Counted from the stretch's first letter, positions 25,501 to 34,038 are shown. The stretch: DNA of 64,000 nt from CAIZGX01 sp964511555 (GCA_964511555.1 CAZEFR010000006.1:1-64000), one strand, 5' to 3'. Numbers and translations are program-made. The notes: generated by a model from the letters alone, not told the origin.

Positions 25501-26454
25501 TTCATTTATCCTACCGTTTTCGATAAAGAATCGAAAGTGATTACACAGAATAACGATCAAAATGGCGACGAAGGACAATTTCAAGAGTTCTTTTCATTCA
25601 ACAAAATAATTTATCGCGGAAAAGCAAGTGTTATCAATGGTGAATTCACATTCAAATTTGTTGTTCCTTTCGACATAAACTATTCAGTTGACAATGCGCG
25701 CGTGAGCTACTATACTGTCTCGGGAAACCAAGACGGACATGGCTATTGCACTTCCTTCAAAATTGGCAGCCTTAATCCGAATGCTCAATTAAACACTGTA
25801 GGCCCCGAGATATCTCTGTTTCTCAATGACTCGACCTTTGTTAGCGGAGGCTCCACGAATACCACTCCCATTATTTTTGCTAAGCTTCGCGATGAAAATG
25901 GAATTAACACGGTTGGAAACGGTGTTGGCCATAACCTAACCGCTATCATAGATGGGAATTCCGCCAAGCCAATTGTTTTGAATGACTTCTATGAATCTGA
26001 CTTAGACACGTACAAGAGCGGTGAGGTTCGGTATCCTTTGAGTTCACTTTCACTTGGCGAACATACCTTGACTGTGAAGGCCTGGGATGTTTTTAACAAT
26101 AGCAATGAAGAGACCATACAATTTCGAGTGGAAGAAGATTCGAAAGTTGCCCTCAGTCATTTGTTGAACTTCCCAAATCCTTTTACAACACACACTAACT
26201 TCATTTACGAACACAATCAAGCTTGCCAACAACTTGATGCTCGCGTTCAAATTTTCACAGTAAGCGGAAAACTGGTAAAGACTATAGAATCATCTTACTA
26301 CTCCACCGGATTCCGAGGGCAGGACATACCCTGGGATGGTAACGACGATTTTGGCAATGCCATTGGAAAAGGAACTTATATCTACAAATTAGAATTACGA
26401 AATGAGCGTGGCCAACGCGGTGAATCGTTTCAAAAATTGGTAATTTTAAAATAA
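22570..26454 (+). CDS. porU: Type IX secretion sortase PorU
   Basis: 1294 residues from the ATG at 22570, which gives a signal peptide ending VAQ; an in-frame ATG at 22534 would add 12 residues. The centre is a gingipain-type (C25) protease domain with catalytic His801 (LMTYIGHGGERGWAHERV) and Cys835 (FLTATCELARYDDP), preceded by APKNLLLVGDGDYSRN. The C-terminus has LLNFPNPFTTHTNFIYEH and IPWDGNDDFGNAIGKGTYIYKLEL, a retained CTD-like domain as in PorU. PorU cuts the sorting signal from cargo at the cell surface and attaches cargo to lipid. It is followed after 39 bases by its partner porV. Confidence 0.94.
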   Translation: MRLIKILVFCLSIAYTHNTVAQVTILADQKINWLDLGQSNSSFAVVGDLCPSLLYSPETPLPIFAFRTSSSVETSYTKPILVNIQTAEIRSSYFDNEQLLAITDEFRVEVNVVQADKKNNSVISVYPFRKRNGKIERLISFEVQAYTGANERVLKSSNSFVTQSVLADGEIYKIAISKDGVYKIDRSFLESLGISVSGLNPNTINIYGNGGTLLPEKNFVDKPDDLIKNAIHIQGEADGVFNSNDYILFYGKGTDTWTLAKDNGINRKRWFHNKHYYSDSAYYFIKINDTAPLRITNEESDQTANRISDSFQDFLYVESDLYSPAKSGREFYGDLYDAVLTGNYTFNFPNVKTTEPASMDFTSIARTIGASSIFTTTIQGNVNSVSIGNVTDSPTSQVARSGRINTSFLPTSGNFNVTVNFNKGNPDAKGWLDYICVNATQQLKMQGTQMRFRDTLSVGEGNVTEFLLAEQNAPVSEVWDITNFTQPKRMTLSESGSVSSWITPTDNLKEFIAFASNFFTPTPIGKVENQDLHGWASCDLIIISSPELLPVAEELAAIHKAQGQSVELATPVQVFNEFSSGNPDVMAFRQLVKMQYDRANGGARAPKNLLLVGDGDYSRNKGLSNHNGANILVFESNNSLSPTSSYVSDDYFVMVSPLEDGNATGLLDCGVGRIPAGSLDEAYGYLGKVKAYLSENSSANGGASCIGDVQDSPFGNWRNIVSFVADDQDGSGGAYEQVHLNSANSLANIIATNHPEYDISKLYMDAFKQVSTPGGERYIEGEKAIQQRIQNGTLLMTYIGHGGERGWAHERVLDIPTIEGFTNKYRLPVFLTATCELARYDDPGFKSAGERLLLNPNGGAIAMLTTTRIVFSGENYEMDLAFFEHALFSEGGSLKTLGELNMLTKNGVSIGNDSKPNFSLLGDPALTMAYPRLEVETTHINNTELAAFADTLKALDEVEFRGRVTDDNGNFLSNFNGFIYPTVFDKESKVITQNNDQNGDEGQFQEFFSFNKIIYRGKASVINGEFTFKFVVPFDINYSVDNARVSYYTVSGNQDGHGYCTSFKIGSLNPNAQLNTVGPEISLFLNDSTFVSGGSTNTTPIIFAKLRDENGINTVGNGVGHNLTAIIDGNSAKPIVLNDFYESDLDTYKSGEVRYPLSSLSLGEHTLTVKAWDVFNNSNEETIQFRVEEDSKVALSHLLNFPNPFTTHTNFIYEHNQACQQLDARVQIFTVSGKLVKTIESSYYSTGFRGQDIPWDGNDDFGNAIGKGTYIYKLELRNERGQRGESFQKLVILK

Positions 26455-26477
26455 TGTGTTAAAGGCCATATGTATGT

Positions 26478-26485
26478 TAAATTTG
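26478..26485 (+). promoter_or_regulatory. -7 box of porV
   Basis: TAAATTTG, a perfect TAnnTTTG, ends 8 bases before the porV ATG and supports the start at 26494 over 26470. Confidence 0.55.
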
Positions 26486-26493
26486 CACCAAGC

Positions 26494-27735
26494 ATGAAAA
26501 GTATTTTCACCTCAAACCTATTAGCAATTGCCTTGGTTTTTACAACCTCTGTTGCATTCGCTCAGTTGACGAACCCAAATGAGTTAAACGGAAGACAAGC
26601 AACCATTAACACCATTACTTCGGCTGTGCCATTTTTAACTATTGCTCCAGACTCTCGCAGTGGTGCTTTAGGCGACGCGGGCGTTGCGTTAGATCCGGAT
26701 GCAAGTAGCATTCATTGGAACCCTTCTAAAATGGCATTTTCCGAGAATGATTTAGATGTTTCTGTTTCTTATTCACCCTGGCTGCGTGCCTTGGTGAACG
26801 ACATGAGCTTAACTTATTTAAGTGCCATAAAGAAACTAAGTAAAACCCAGGCAATTGGCGGTTCCCTTCGCTATTTCACCCTGGGAAATATTACATTCAC
26901 AGATGAAGTTGGAACCAACATCATGGATTTCAGACCGGCTGAATTCGCACTCGACTTCGCCTATTCTCAGAAACTCTCTAAAAGATTCTCTGGTGGTATT
27001 GCTCTTCGCTACATCAATTCAAATCTAACAGGGCGGACGAATCTTCAAGGAGCTGAAAGTCGTCCAGGACAGTCTGTGGCGGTCGATGTTTCAACATTCT
27101 ACACAAACGACAAAATAAAAATTGGCGGAAGAAAGTCACAAATGAATTGGGGGTTGAACATTTCAAATATTGGTGCTAAAATGAGCTACACCAATTCAGA
27201 CAACCGTGATTTCATTCCAACGAATTTAAGATTGGGTACGGCAATTTCCACGAATCTTGACGATTACAACAAATTAACCTTTCTTTTCGATTTGAACAAA
27301 CTTCTTGTGCCTTCACCACCAATCTATAACAATGATGGGGACACGATTATCTCTGGCTACAACCCTGAAGTAGGTACCGCTACAGGTATGATTCAATCTT
27401 TTTATGATGCGCCAGGAATTTATGACCCTGAGACTTTTTCTATAGTGCCTGGAAGTAAGTTCCGTGAAGAACTTCGTGAGTATAATATCGCGACTGGATT
27501 TGAATACGACTTCGCACAACAATTCGCCATTCGTCTTGGATTTTTTCATGAGCATTATACGAAAGGAAATAGACAGTTCATTACATTCGGAGCTGGACTA
27601 CACTACCAAGTATTAACCATTGACATGAGTTATTTAGTGAGCACGACTCAGCAAAATCCACTGGCAAACACCTTGCGTTTTAGCCTTCGCTTCAGCGTTG
27701 GTGCGAATGCAAAAGTTTCTGACCCTGTAGAATAA
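26494..27735 (+). CDS. porV: Type IX secretion outer membrane protein PorV (LptO)
   Basis: 413 residues from the ATG at 26494; the signal peptide ends in VAFAQ. Family hallmarks are AVPFLTIAPDSRSGALGDAGVALDPDASSIHWNPSKMAF and SVSYSPWLRALVNDMSLTYLSA, with FadL-like barrel strands through to TLRFSLRFSVG. PorV shuttles cargo from the translocon to PorU. A usable promoter box sits just before the start, so it may be made apart from porU. The stop overlaps the ispF start in TAATG. Confidence 0.95.
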   Translation: MKSIFTSNLLAIALVFTTSVAFAQLTNPNELNGRQATINTITSAVPFLTIAPDSRSGALGDAGVALDPDASSIHWNPSKMAFSENDLDVSVSYSPWLRALVNDMSLTYLSAIKKLSKTQAIGGSLRYFTLGNITFTDEVGTNIMDFRPAEFALDFAYSQKLSKRFSGGIALRYINSNLTGRTNLQGAESRPGQSVAVDVSTFYTNDKIKIGGRKSQMNWGLNISNIGAKMSYTNSDNRDFIPTNLRLGTAISTNLDDYNKLTFLFDLNKLLVPSPPIYNNDGDTIISGYNPEVGTATGMIQSFYDAPGIYDPETFSIVPGSKFREELREYNIATGFEYDFAQQFAIRLGFFHEHYTKGNRQFITFGAGLHYQVLTIDMSYLVSTTQQNPLANTLRFSLRFSVGANAKVSDPVE

Positions 27736-28214
27736 TGAAGATTCGCGTAGGGTTTGGATACGACGTCCATCAATTAACTGAGAACCGTGAATTGTGGTTA
27801 GGTGGTGTTCAAATTCCTCATGACAAAGGTGCGTTGGGACATAGCGACGCTGATGTTCTTTTACACGCCATTTGCGATGCCTTGTTGGGTGCTGCGGGCA
27901 AGCGTGACATCGGATTTTACTTTCCAGACACTTCCTCTGAATTCAAAAACATTGATTCAAAAATTCTTCTTCAACGTACCATTCAAGTATTGAAAGACGA
28001 CGGATGGAAAGTTGGAAACATTGATTCTACGCTTTGTATGGAACGTCCGAAAATTATGTCATTCGTTCCTGAAATGAAGAAAGTTATTTCTTCCATTTGT
28101 GAAATTGAAGAAGAAGATGTGAGCATTAAGGCTACCACTTCAGAGAAGATGGGTTTTGTTGGAAGAGAAGAAGGTGTAAACGCCTATGCGGTTGCACTGA
28201 TTCAAAAAGACTAA
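27735..28214 (+). CDS. ispF: 2-C-methyl-D-erythritol 2,4-cyclodiphosphate synthase
   Basis: 159 residues. Metal site GYDVHQL (Asp8, His10) and GHSDADVLLHAICDALLGAAG with the metal-binding His; substrate loop DIGFYFPDTSSEFKNIDS; C-terminal IKATTSEKMGFVGREEGVNAYAVALI. It closes the ring in the MEP route to isoprenoid precursors, used here by the GGGP-synthase-like protein, heme farnesylation and quinones. It is coupled to porV by a 1-base overlap, and its stop overlaps the convergent radical SAM gene stop by 4 bases. Confidence 0.97.
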   Translation: MKIRVGFGYDVHQLTENRELWLGGVQIPHDKGALGHSDADVLLHAICDALLGAAGKRDIGFYFPDTSSEFKNIDSKILLQRTIQVLKDDGWKVGNIDSTLCMERPKIMSFVPEMKKVISSICEIEEEDVSIKATTSEKMGFVGREEGVNAYAVALIQKD

Positions 28215-29224
28215 GCCCAGACTTTTGTTCCTTCCGAACAATTCTTACAGATATCTATTTCCTTTCTTCCTTTCAAGAGTTGTTTGCGGAACATTGCGTA
28301 CGCTTTACCCTTCCAAATAGATTTAAAATCTTCCTTCGAAAGATTGCCCATTTCGTGGGTGGCGTCTTTGTCGAAACAACACGGAACTACCTTACCGTCC
28401 CAAGTGACCACTGCCCCGCTCCACATGCGCCAGCAGTGATTGTCTAACGAAGATTTCACAATAAACTTTCCATTCGAAAGACGTTTATATCGACTGTATT
28501 TTTCTACGGTTGGAATGAGTGGGTTACCGTTTTCGTAATCGTATACTTGCGCTGTCTTAAATCGAATTTCATCGACTTGATATTCATTAGCCAGTTGCTT
28601 CGCTTCTTCAATTTGATGCTCGTTTGGGCGTACGACCAAGAATTGAAATATGATATGCGGAGTATTTGATTTGAGATTTTTTCTTGCTTCAACCAAATGC
28701 TTAGTTCCGTCTAACACCTTCTGCAACGAGCCGTGCACACGGTATTGCTCGTATACCTCTTGAGTGGTTCCGTCTATTGAAATTAAAATTCGATCTAAAC
28801 CCGATTGCACTATTTCAACCGCTTTTTTTTCGGTAATAAAATGTGCGTTGGTGGAAGTGGAAGTATAAACACCTGCTTTCGAAGCCTTCGAAATGAATTG
28901 TAGAATGTCGTTATGAATGAAGGGCTCTCCTTGAAAATAGAAATTCAAATAACTTAATGTTGGAGACAATTGATCGAGCCAACGATTGAAATTTTCAGCT
29001 TTTAAATTTCCTGTATCGCGCGAGAATTGTTTCAATCCGGAAGGACATTCAGGACATCCTAGATTGCACGCAGTGGTTGGTTCTATGCTGAGCGAAATGG
29101 GCATACCCCATGGCTTTACTGATTTGAAGAAACGCGAAAAATAAAAACCTATATAAACAAGCAAAGCGTTTGATAAACGCTTTGCTGTTATTGTTTTTTG
29201 AATGAACCGAAGGAATTCCTTCAT
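28211..29224 (-). CDS. Radical SAM protein with SPASM domain
   Basis: 337 residues. The radical SAM 4Fe-4S site is CNLGCPEC (CxxxCxxC) after SIEPTTA; the TIM-barrel half includes YLNFYFQGEPFIHNDIL and ILISIDGTTQEVYEQYR. The C-terminal SPASM region has HCWRMWSGAVVTWDGKVVPCCFD and a final ICKNCSEG for auxiliary clusters. The N-terminus has a short hydrophobic, basic stretch (LLVYIGFYFSRFFKSVK), which may associate with the membrane. No precursor peptide gene is visible nearby, so modification of a peptide is not shown. It starts 6 bases after the DUF2723 gene and is probably co-transcribed. Confidence 0.88.
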   Translation of the reverse strand: MKEFLRFIQKTITAKRLSNALLVYIGFYFSRFFKSVKPWGMPISLSIEPTTACNLGCPECPSGLKQFSRDTGNLKAENFNRWLDQLSPTLSYLNFYFQGEPFIHNDILQFISKASKAGVYTSTSTNAHFITEKKAVEIVQSGLDRILISIDGTTQEVYEQYRVHGSLQKVLDGTKHLVEARKNLKSNTPHIIFQFLVVRPNEHQIEEAKQLANEYQVDEIRFKTAQVYDYENGNPLIPTVEKYSRYKRLSNGKFIVKSSLDNHCWRMWSGAVVTWDGKVVPCCFDKDATHEMGNLSKEDFKSIWKGKAYAMFRKQLLKGRKEIDICKNCSEGTKVWA

Positions 29225-29230
29225 TCCATT

Positions 29231-32200
29231 TTAGAATTTACCTTGACTCTTTCTGACGTTCGAAAGCGAGTCGAACCTTTCTTGTCCAAGCACTTTGATT
29301 AACGAATCACGCACTTTCATTTGTGCTTCGTAGGCTTCTTTCTTTCCGCGCTCTTCTTTCATTAATTCAAGTAGTCCAACGTTATCGAGCGCTGCCTCGT
29401 GCGCTGCGCGCATATTCTTCGCTGCCTCTGAACCTGGAACAAACGCTTCCATGTCTTTCACCAACTCTTCGTTAACGAACGCACTCATTTGCATCTTACG
29501 CTCAATGGATTTCTGTTCAGCTTTGGTAAGCGACGCGTAATAATCTAGCATTTGACTGTTCAATGCGAACACACGCTCGGCCAATTTCGTGGCAGTTTGA
29601 AGATCTCCTGCCTTGAATAACAACTCTGCTGTTTGCCACATGATTTGCGGTTGGTCGTATGGTGCATTCTTTTCAGGAAGAGCCGTTAACGACTTATTCA
29701 ACACAGCTTGTGCTTTGTCCATTTTGTTTTCAATAATGAACTGCTCCGCAAGATTATTCAATTGCATGCGAAGGTTCGTTACCATGCGACGATTGTTTTC
29801 ATCGAGGTAGATGTCTTTCGTATCGATATTTCCCCATTGGAATTTATTCATTACATTATCGTACATCAACTCGGAAGCTACACCACCCGCCATGTTATCT
29901 CGATCATAATCGGTGTGAAAGATTGGGGTTAATCTGTAAGCCAAACCTTCCAACTGGAAGTAAGGCTCAAGACCCATATAAGCCTCAGAACCGGTGGTAA
30001 CAGCGAAGTAGATTGGACGCTCCCAGTTGTTATGAACGATTAAGTCCATAACCATCAGCTGTGCTTTGGTAATGAACTGACGTGGGTTCTCACCGTTGTC
30101 ATCCATTAATGCAAAGCTCATAGTACTTACCAATGAATCGTTGGCTCCAACGTATTGACTGAACTTCGCTTGATTCTCTTTCGATACAGCATAAGAGAAT
30201 TGATAGTTCGGCATTACGCTGAATTTCTTGTAACCGAAATCTTGAATTTTCGCGTCATCTAAACAGTAAGCCAATGCCTCTTCCAATGGCGTTAGTGCGG
30301 TGTCTGAATTCAACACAATCAGATCCCGCGTTCCTTGACGGTACTTATACTCGGGTATAGAGAAAGGCACGGGAGCGCTTTCGTATTGACGACGTTTCAT
30401 TTGATCGATATACCAATCGGTATTCAATAATGAGAGGTTCACTACACGCACATCGGTACGAACACCTTCTACTTCTTGTGCATACCACAATGGGAAGGTA
30501 TCGTTGTCACCGTTGGTGAAAATGATGGCGTTGGGTTGAAGTGAATTCAAATAGTTTTTCGCCATATCAATTCCTGTTCTGCGGTCTGAACGGTCGTGAT
30601 CGTCCCAACCTTGCGCTGCCATTAACACAGGAGCAACAAGAGAAACTAAAAAAGCAATTCCGGCTAGTGCGGTTGAAGGAACGTTCTTCAACATGGCCTT
30701 CAACCAAAAATAAATTGCTGCAACACCCAAGCCAATCCAGATTGCAAAAGCGTAGAACGAACCTGCATATGCGTAGTCGCGTTCACGCGGTTGAAGCGGC
30801 GTTTGATTCAGATAAACAACAATGGCGAATCCGGTTAAAACGAAAAGCAAACCAACAACAATGAAGTCGTTTCTGTGACGAAGCAATTGATAAACTAAAC
30901 CAAGTAATCCGATCAAAAGCGGAATCATGTAATACGAGTTGTTCGCCTTGTTGTTTTTCGACAATTCAGGAACAGCCTCTTGATTACCTAAGCGAGCTTC
31001 ATCGTAGAAACCGATACCTGTCTTCCAGTTTCCGTCTACGAAATCTCCGTGTCCTTGCGTGTCGTTTTGTCTTCCTGCGAAATTCCACATGAAGTATCTC
31101 CAGTACATCCAATTCACTTGGTAACTGAAGAAATAGCCCATGTTTTCACTGAAGGTTGGTGTACGCTTTACATCTTTCAGCTCAGCCCAAATTTTATATT
31201 GTTGAATATGGCTTCCTTGACTGCTATACATACGCGGAAACACATGGGTTTGAGCGTAGTTTGGCTCAGTCGCTTTCTTCTCGCCTGTTTCCAAATACTC
31301 TTCCTTCACCATTAATTTCTGATCGGTGTTATTTGAAATGTATTGCTCGGCTTCAAATCTGTTTTTGAAGGAAACCACCAACTTCTTTTTGCTGTTGTCT
31401 TCACGCACGCTGTATGATTTCACATACACTTCATTTCCATCTAAATAAGGTTTGTTACGCACTTGCGGTGTGTTGAAGTATTGTCCGCGAAGAAGCGGGC
31501 GATCACCGTACTGTTCACGATTCATGTATGAAACCAAAGCAAAGAAGTTGTTCGGCTTATTTTCGTTCATTGGCGTATCCGCCTGCGAACGAATAACGAT
31601 GGTCGCGAAGGTGGTGTAACCAATCAATGCAACAGCAACGCTCCAAGTAAGTGTATTCACTGCTACCCATCCGCGTTTCTTCGAATAGATGATTAATGCA
31701 ACGAGACCTCCAATTAGAATTAATGCATAGAAGATTACCCCTGTGTTGAAAGGCATTCCGAGCGTGTTCGTGAAGAAACGCTCAAACCACGCTGCAATTT
31801 GAATTGACCAAATTAAAATAACGGTTTGCATCAAGAATAACAATCCCAAAGCAACGCCCGAAGTAATGGCAACGCCTTTCCAAGAGAAGGTGTTCTTCTT
31901 GAAATAATACACAAAGCAGATTGCGGGAATAGCCAACAAGTTCAATAAGTGAACGCCGATGGACAACCCCATGAGGTACGCAATTAAGATGATCCAACGC
32001 AAGTTGCTTGGCTCATCGGCTTCACTTTCCCATTTCAAAATTGCCCAGAAAACTACAGCTGTGAATAACGAAGACATGGCGTAAACTTCACCTTCCACTG
32101 CACTGAACCAAAACGTATCGCTGAATGTGTATGCGAATGCGCCGATTAATCCGGCTGCGAAAATGATCAGGTTCTTGTTGTCGTTTTTATCTCCGTCTTT

Positions 32201-32515
32201 GTCCACCATTTTCTTCGCGAGGTGCGTGATGGTCCAGAAGAGGAACATAATGGTAGCTCCGGAAGAAACGGCTGAAAGTGTATTGACCGCATAGGGAACA
32301 TTTTCTACTCCAACGAATGCAGAAAATAAACGTGCAATAAGCATGAACAAAGGCGCCCCTGGAGGGTGACCAACTTCGAGTTTATAAGCCGAGGCAATGA
32401 ACTCACCGCAATCCCAGAAAGGCATTGTTGGTTCGAGGGTCATCATGTATACAGCGGTTGCTGCCATAAACATGAACCAACCTAAAATAATGTTTGCACG
32501 TTGAAACGAAATCAT
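29231..32515 (-). CDS. DUF2723 (GT117-type) multi-pass membrane protein with C-terminal helical repeats
   Basis: 1094 residues. It opens with the DUF2723 signature (NIILGWFMFMAATAVYMMTLEPTMPFWDCGEFIASAYKLEVGHPPGAPL), where the acidic DCGEF in the first luminal loop resembles the catalytic Asp/Glu of GT-C glycosyltransferases. About 12 hydrophobic segments follow to about residue 640, then a soluble part with GDNDTFPLWYAQEVEGVRTDVRVVNLSLLNTDWY and TPR-like helices near the end. Human relative TMEM260 is an O-mannosyltransferase, so protein O-glycosylation is a reasonable inference; Bacteroidota do glycosylate exported proteins. A TATCTTCG box (32536-32543) lies 20 bases before the ATG. Confidence 0.9.
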   Translation of the reverse strand: MISFQRANIILGWFMFMAATAVYMMTLEPTMPFWDCGEFIASAYKLEVGHPPGAPLFMLIARLFSAFVGVENVPYAVNTLSAVSSGATIMFLFWTITHLAKKMVDKDGDKNDNKNLIIFAAGLIGAFAYTFSDTFWFSAVEGEVYAMSSLFTAVVFWAILKWESEADEPSNLRWIILIAYLMGLSIGVHLLNLLAIPAICFVYYFKKNTFSWKGVAITSGVALGLLFLMQTVILIWSIQIAAWFERFFTNTLGMPFNTGVIFYALILIGGLVALIIYSKKRGWVAVNTLTWSVAVALIGYTTFATIVIRSQADTPMNENKPNNFFALVSYMNREQYGDRPLLRGQYFNTPQVRNKPYLDGNEVYVKSYSVREDNSKKKLVVSFKNRFEAEQYISNNTDQKLMVKEEYLETGEKKATEPNYAQTHVFPRMYSSQGSHIQQYKIWAELKDVKRTPTFSENMGYFFSYQVNWMYWRYFMWNFAGRQNDTQGHGDFVDGNWKTGIGFYDEARLGNQEAVPELSKNNKANNSYYMIPLLIGLLGLVYQLLRHRNDFIVVGLLFVLTGFAIVVYLNQTPLQPRERDYAYAGSFYAFAIWIGLGVAAIYFWLKAMLKNVPSTALAGIAFLVSLVAPVLMAAQGWDDHDRSDRRTGIDMAKNYLNSLQPNAIIFTNGDNDTFPLWYAQEVEGVRTDVRVVNLSLLNTDWYIDQMKRRQYESAPVPFSIPEYKYRQGTRDLIVLNSDTALTPLEEALAYCLDDAKIQDFGYKKFSVMPNYQFSYAVSKENQAKFSQYVGANDSLVSTMSFALMDDNGENPRQFITKAQLMVMDLIVHNNWERPIYFAVTTGSEAYMGLEPYFQLEGLAYRLTPIFHTDYDRDNMAGGVASELMYDNVMNKFQWGNIDTKDIYLDENNRRMVTNLRMQLNNLAEQFIIENKMDKAQAVLNKSLTALPEKNAPYDQPQIMWQTAELLFKAGDLQTATKLAERVFALNSQMLDYYASLTKAEQKSIERKMQMSAFVNEELVKDMEAFVPGSEAAKNMRAAHEAALDNVGLLELMKEERGKKEAYEAQMKVRDSLIKVLGQERFDSLSNVRKSQGKF

Positions 32516-32535
32516 ATTCTTAATTTGAAGTGAGG

Positions 32536-32543
32536 CGAAGATA
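32536..32543 (-). promoter_or_regulatory. -7-like box of the DUF2723 gene
   Basis: TATCTTCG on the minus strand, one mismatch, ends 20 bases before the ATG. Confidence 0.4.
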
Positions 32544-32551
32544 CATTTTTT

Positions 32552-32950
32552 TTAGACGCGTTCTTGACACAATTCCACCAAAACTGAATTGCTACTTTTC
32601 GGATGAAGAAAGGCAATGAGCTTGTTGTCTGCGCCTTCTTTTGGAGCATCGTGAATCATGGTAAAGCCCTCGGATTTCAAGCGTTCTATTTCAGCATAAA
32701 TATCCTGAACTTCGAAGGCAATGTGGTGCATTCCTTCCTTGTTCTTTTCGATGAATTTTGCAATGGCGCTATCTGGTGAAGTGGCTTGAAGTAATTCTAT
32801 TTTCGACTCTCCAACTTGGAAGAATGAAGTGATGACATTCTCCGATTCAACGCGTTCTTCTTTGTAGGGTTTAACGCCAAGTAGGGCAGAAAAAATTTCA
32901 TTCGAAGCAGCAATGTCTTTCACTGCAATACCAATGTGTTCAATTTTCAT
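32552..32950 (-). CDS. mce: Methylmalonyl-CoA epimerase
   Basis: 132 residues, a vicinal-oxygen-chelate fold. Motifs: KIEHIGIAVKDI with the first metal His, EERVESENVITSFFQVGESKIELLQATSPDSAIAKF split over the dimer core, GMHHIAFEVQDIYAEI and the last Glu in SVLVELCQ. It interconverts D- and L-methylmalonyl-CoA so that propionate carbon can enter the TCA cycle through the B12-dependent mutase; the B12 adenosyltransferase is at 5952-6497. It starts 7 bases after the Rieske-like lipoprotein gene. Confidence 0.95.
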   Translation of the reverse strand: MKIEHIGIAVKDIAASNEIFSALLGVKPYKEERVESENVITSFFQVGESKIELLQATSPDSAIAKFIEKNKEGMHHIAFEVQDIYAEIERLKSEGFTMIHDAPKEGADNKLIAFLHPKSSNSVLVELCQERV

Positions 32951-32957
32951 AAAGCAA

Positions 32958-33395
32958 TTAATTATACAAATGAAGATTTCCGGTTACCGAATTGTAATCG
33001 GCATTGTATTGGAGCAAATTGAAGTTTGCAGGACCGTTGATTAAACTGCCGTCTGAAAGCAACCATTTACTTCCCGAACAGGTGTCTGATACTGTAACGT
33101 TATCTGAATTCACTTGTACATAACACGGATTATCAGGATTGTATGTACTTCTGGCATCAAAGACAGAAAACACATCGATATCGTTGCGATATATTATCAA
33201 ATCAACTGTATTTCCGTTGAAGTAGATCCACCCTGTTGGAACGGTTAAATCGAAGAATGACGGCTCAAATATGTTTATGTTAATGGAAAAAGCCACCTGG
33301 TTGAGCATTTGACTTCGGTCTGTGCACGAATGCATGGGGACGAATAAAAGTGCTAAGAATAAAAATCCTGCAATGAGTTTCTTCAACTTATTCAT
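32958..33395 (-). CDS. Lipoprotein with a Rieske-like fold lacking the iron-sulfur ligands
   Basis: 145 residues with a lipoprotein-type signal ending at Cys24 (FVPMHSC). The C-terminal part VSDTCSGSKWLLSDGSLINGPANFNLLQY lines up with the second half of Rieske domains (CxCHGSxFxxxGxxxxGPAxxxLxxY), and IYRNDIDVFSVFDARSTYNPDNPC with the first half. But the CxH and CxxH ligands are replaced, so a 2Fe-2S cluster is unlikely. This is my alignment by eye. A structural lipoprotein role is possible. Its start overlaps the end of tsaB by 8 bases. Confidence 0.65.
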   Translation of the reverse strand: MNKLKKLIAGFLFLALLFVPMHSCTDRSQMLNQVAFSININIFEPSFFDLTVPTGWIYFNGNTVDLIIYRNDIDVFSVFDARSTYNPDNPCYVQVNSDNVTVSDTCSGSKWLLSDGSLINGPANFNLLQYNADYNSVTGNLHLYN

Positions 33396-34038
33396 TTAAC
33401 ATGTTTTTTTTTGATACTGTTGGAACAAACTCCTTCAAGTAAAAAGGTTCTATTTGCGCCATGTGCTCCTCAAATTTAGCAGAAGAATTGGGTAATAATC
33501 CCATAAAATGTTTCGCGCTCGGTGAGATTAATTTAACTTGATCTTCCTTCCCCAAAAAATCATTCAATTTAAACGCAGCATCTCCCACAAAAATTGCCTT
33601 TTCAATTCCGAGATTGGCTCGCCACTCTTCATTCAGCGTAGTGAATGACCAATTTCCATTCACATAAACATAGGCATCGCTTCTTCTTGCATCGATTAAA
33701 GCTATAGGAGTAGATCCCGATTCACTTCCAACCGAATTAACCAAAAGTTCTCCTGTTGTAATGGGCACCATTCCGATGTTCAAGGCGTACGCTAATCCCT
33801 TTGCTGCTGTCACTCCGATCCGTAAACCAGTGTATGAACCAGGACCAATTCCAACTGCGATTCCAACTAAGTCTGAAGGTTTCAGATTGTTTCGATCGAG
33901 TATATCTTTCATCATTTGGTGTAGTGCTTCCGCATGAACGAATTCACTTTCTTCACGCTCAAAAAGATCGACAAGGACGTTGTCTTTGATGAGTGCGACA
34001 CTGCAATTCCGCGTAGCGGTTTCCAAACACAAATACAT
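33388..34038 (-). CDS. tsaB: tRNA threonylcarbamoyladenosine complex subunit TsaB
   Basis: 216 residues of the ASKHA-like fold: start YLCLETATRNCSVALIKD, LHQMMKDILDRNNLKPSDLVGIAVGIGPGSYTGLRIGVTAAKGLAYAL and ALIDARRSDAYVYV. TsaB dimerises with TsaD to make t6A37 in ANN-reading tRNAs. Its start shares one base with the stop of the HlyD gene upstream, so it is read in the efflux operon TolC - HlyD - tsaB - lipoprotein - mce. Confidence 0.95.
   Translation of the reverse strand: MYLCLETATRNCSVALIKDNVLVDLFEREESEFVHAEALHQMMKDILDRNNLKPSDLVGIAVGIGPGSYTGLRIGVTAAKGLAYALNIGMVPITTGELLVNSVGSESGSTPIALIDARRSDAYVYVNGNWSFTTLNEEWRANLGIEKAIFVGDAAFKLNDFLGKEDQVKLISPSAKHFMGLLPNSSAKFEEHMAQIEPFYLKEFVPTVSKKNMLNE

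Noticed and set aside
22570..26454. PorU read as a secreted gingipain-like virulence protease
   Set aside because: Length, neighbour porV and N- and C-terminal parts fit the type IX sortase, not a secreted gingipain.
28211..29224. Radical SAM/SPASM protein as part of a RiPP cluster
   Set aside because: No short precursor gene or peptide exporter is near; neighbours are ispF and a DUF2723 protein.
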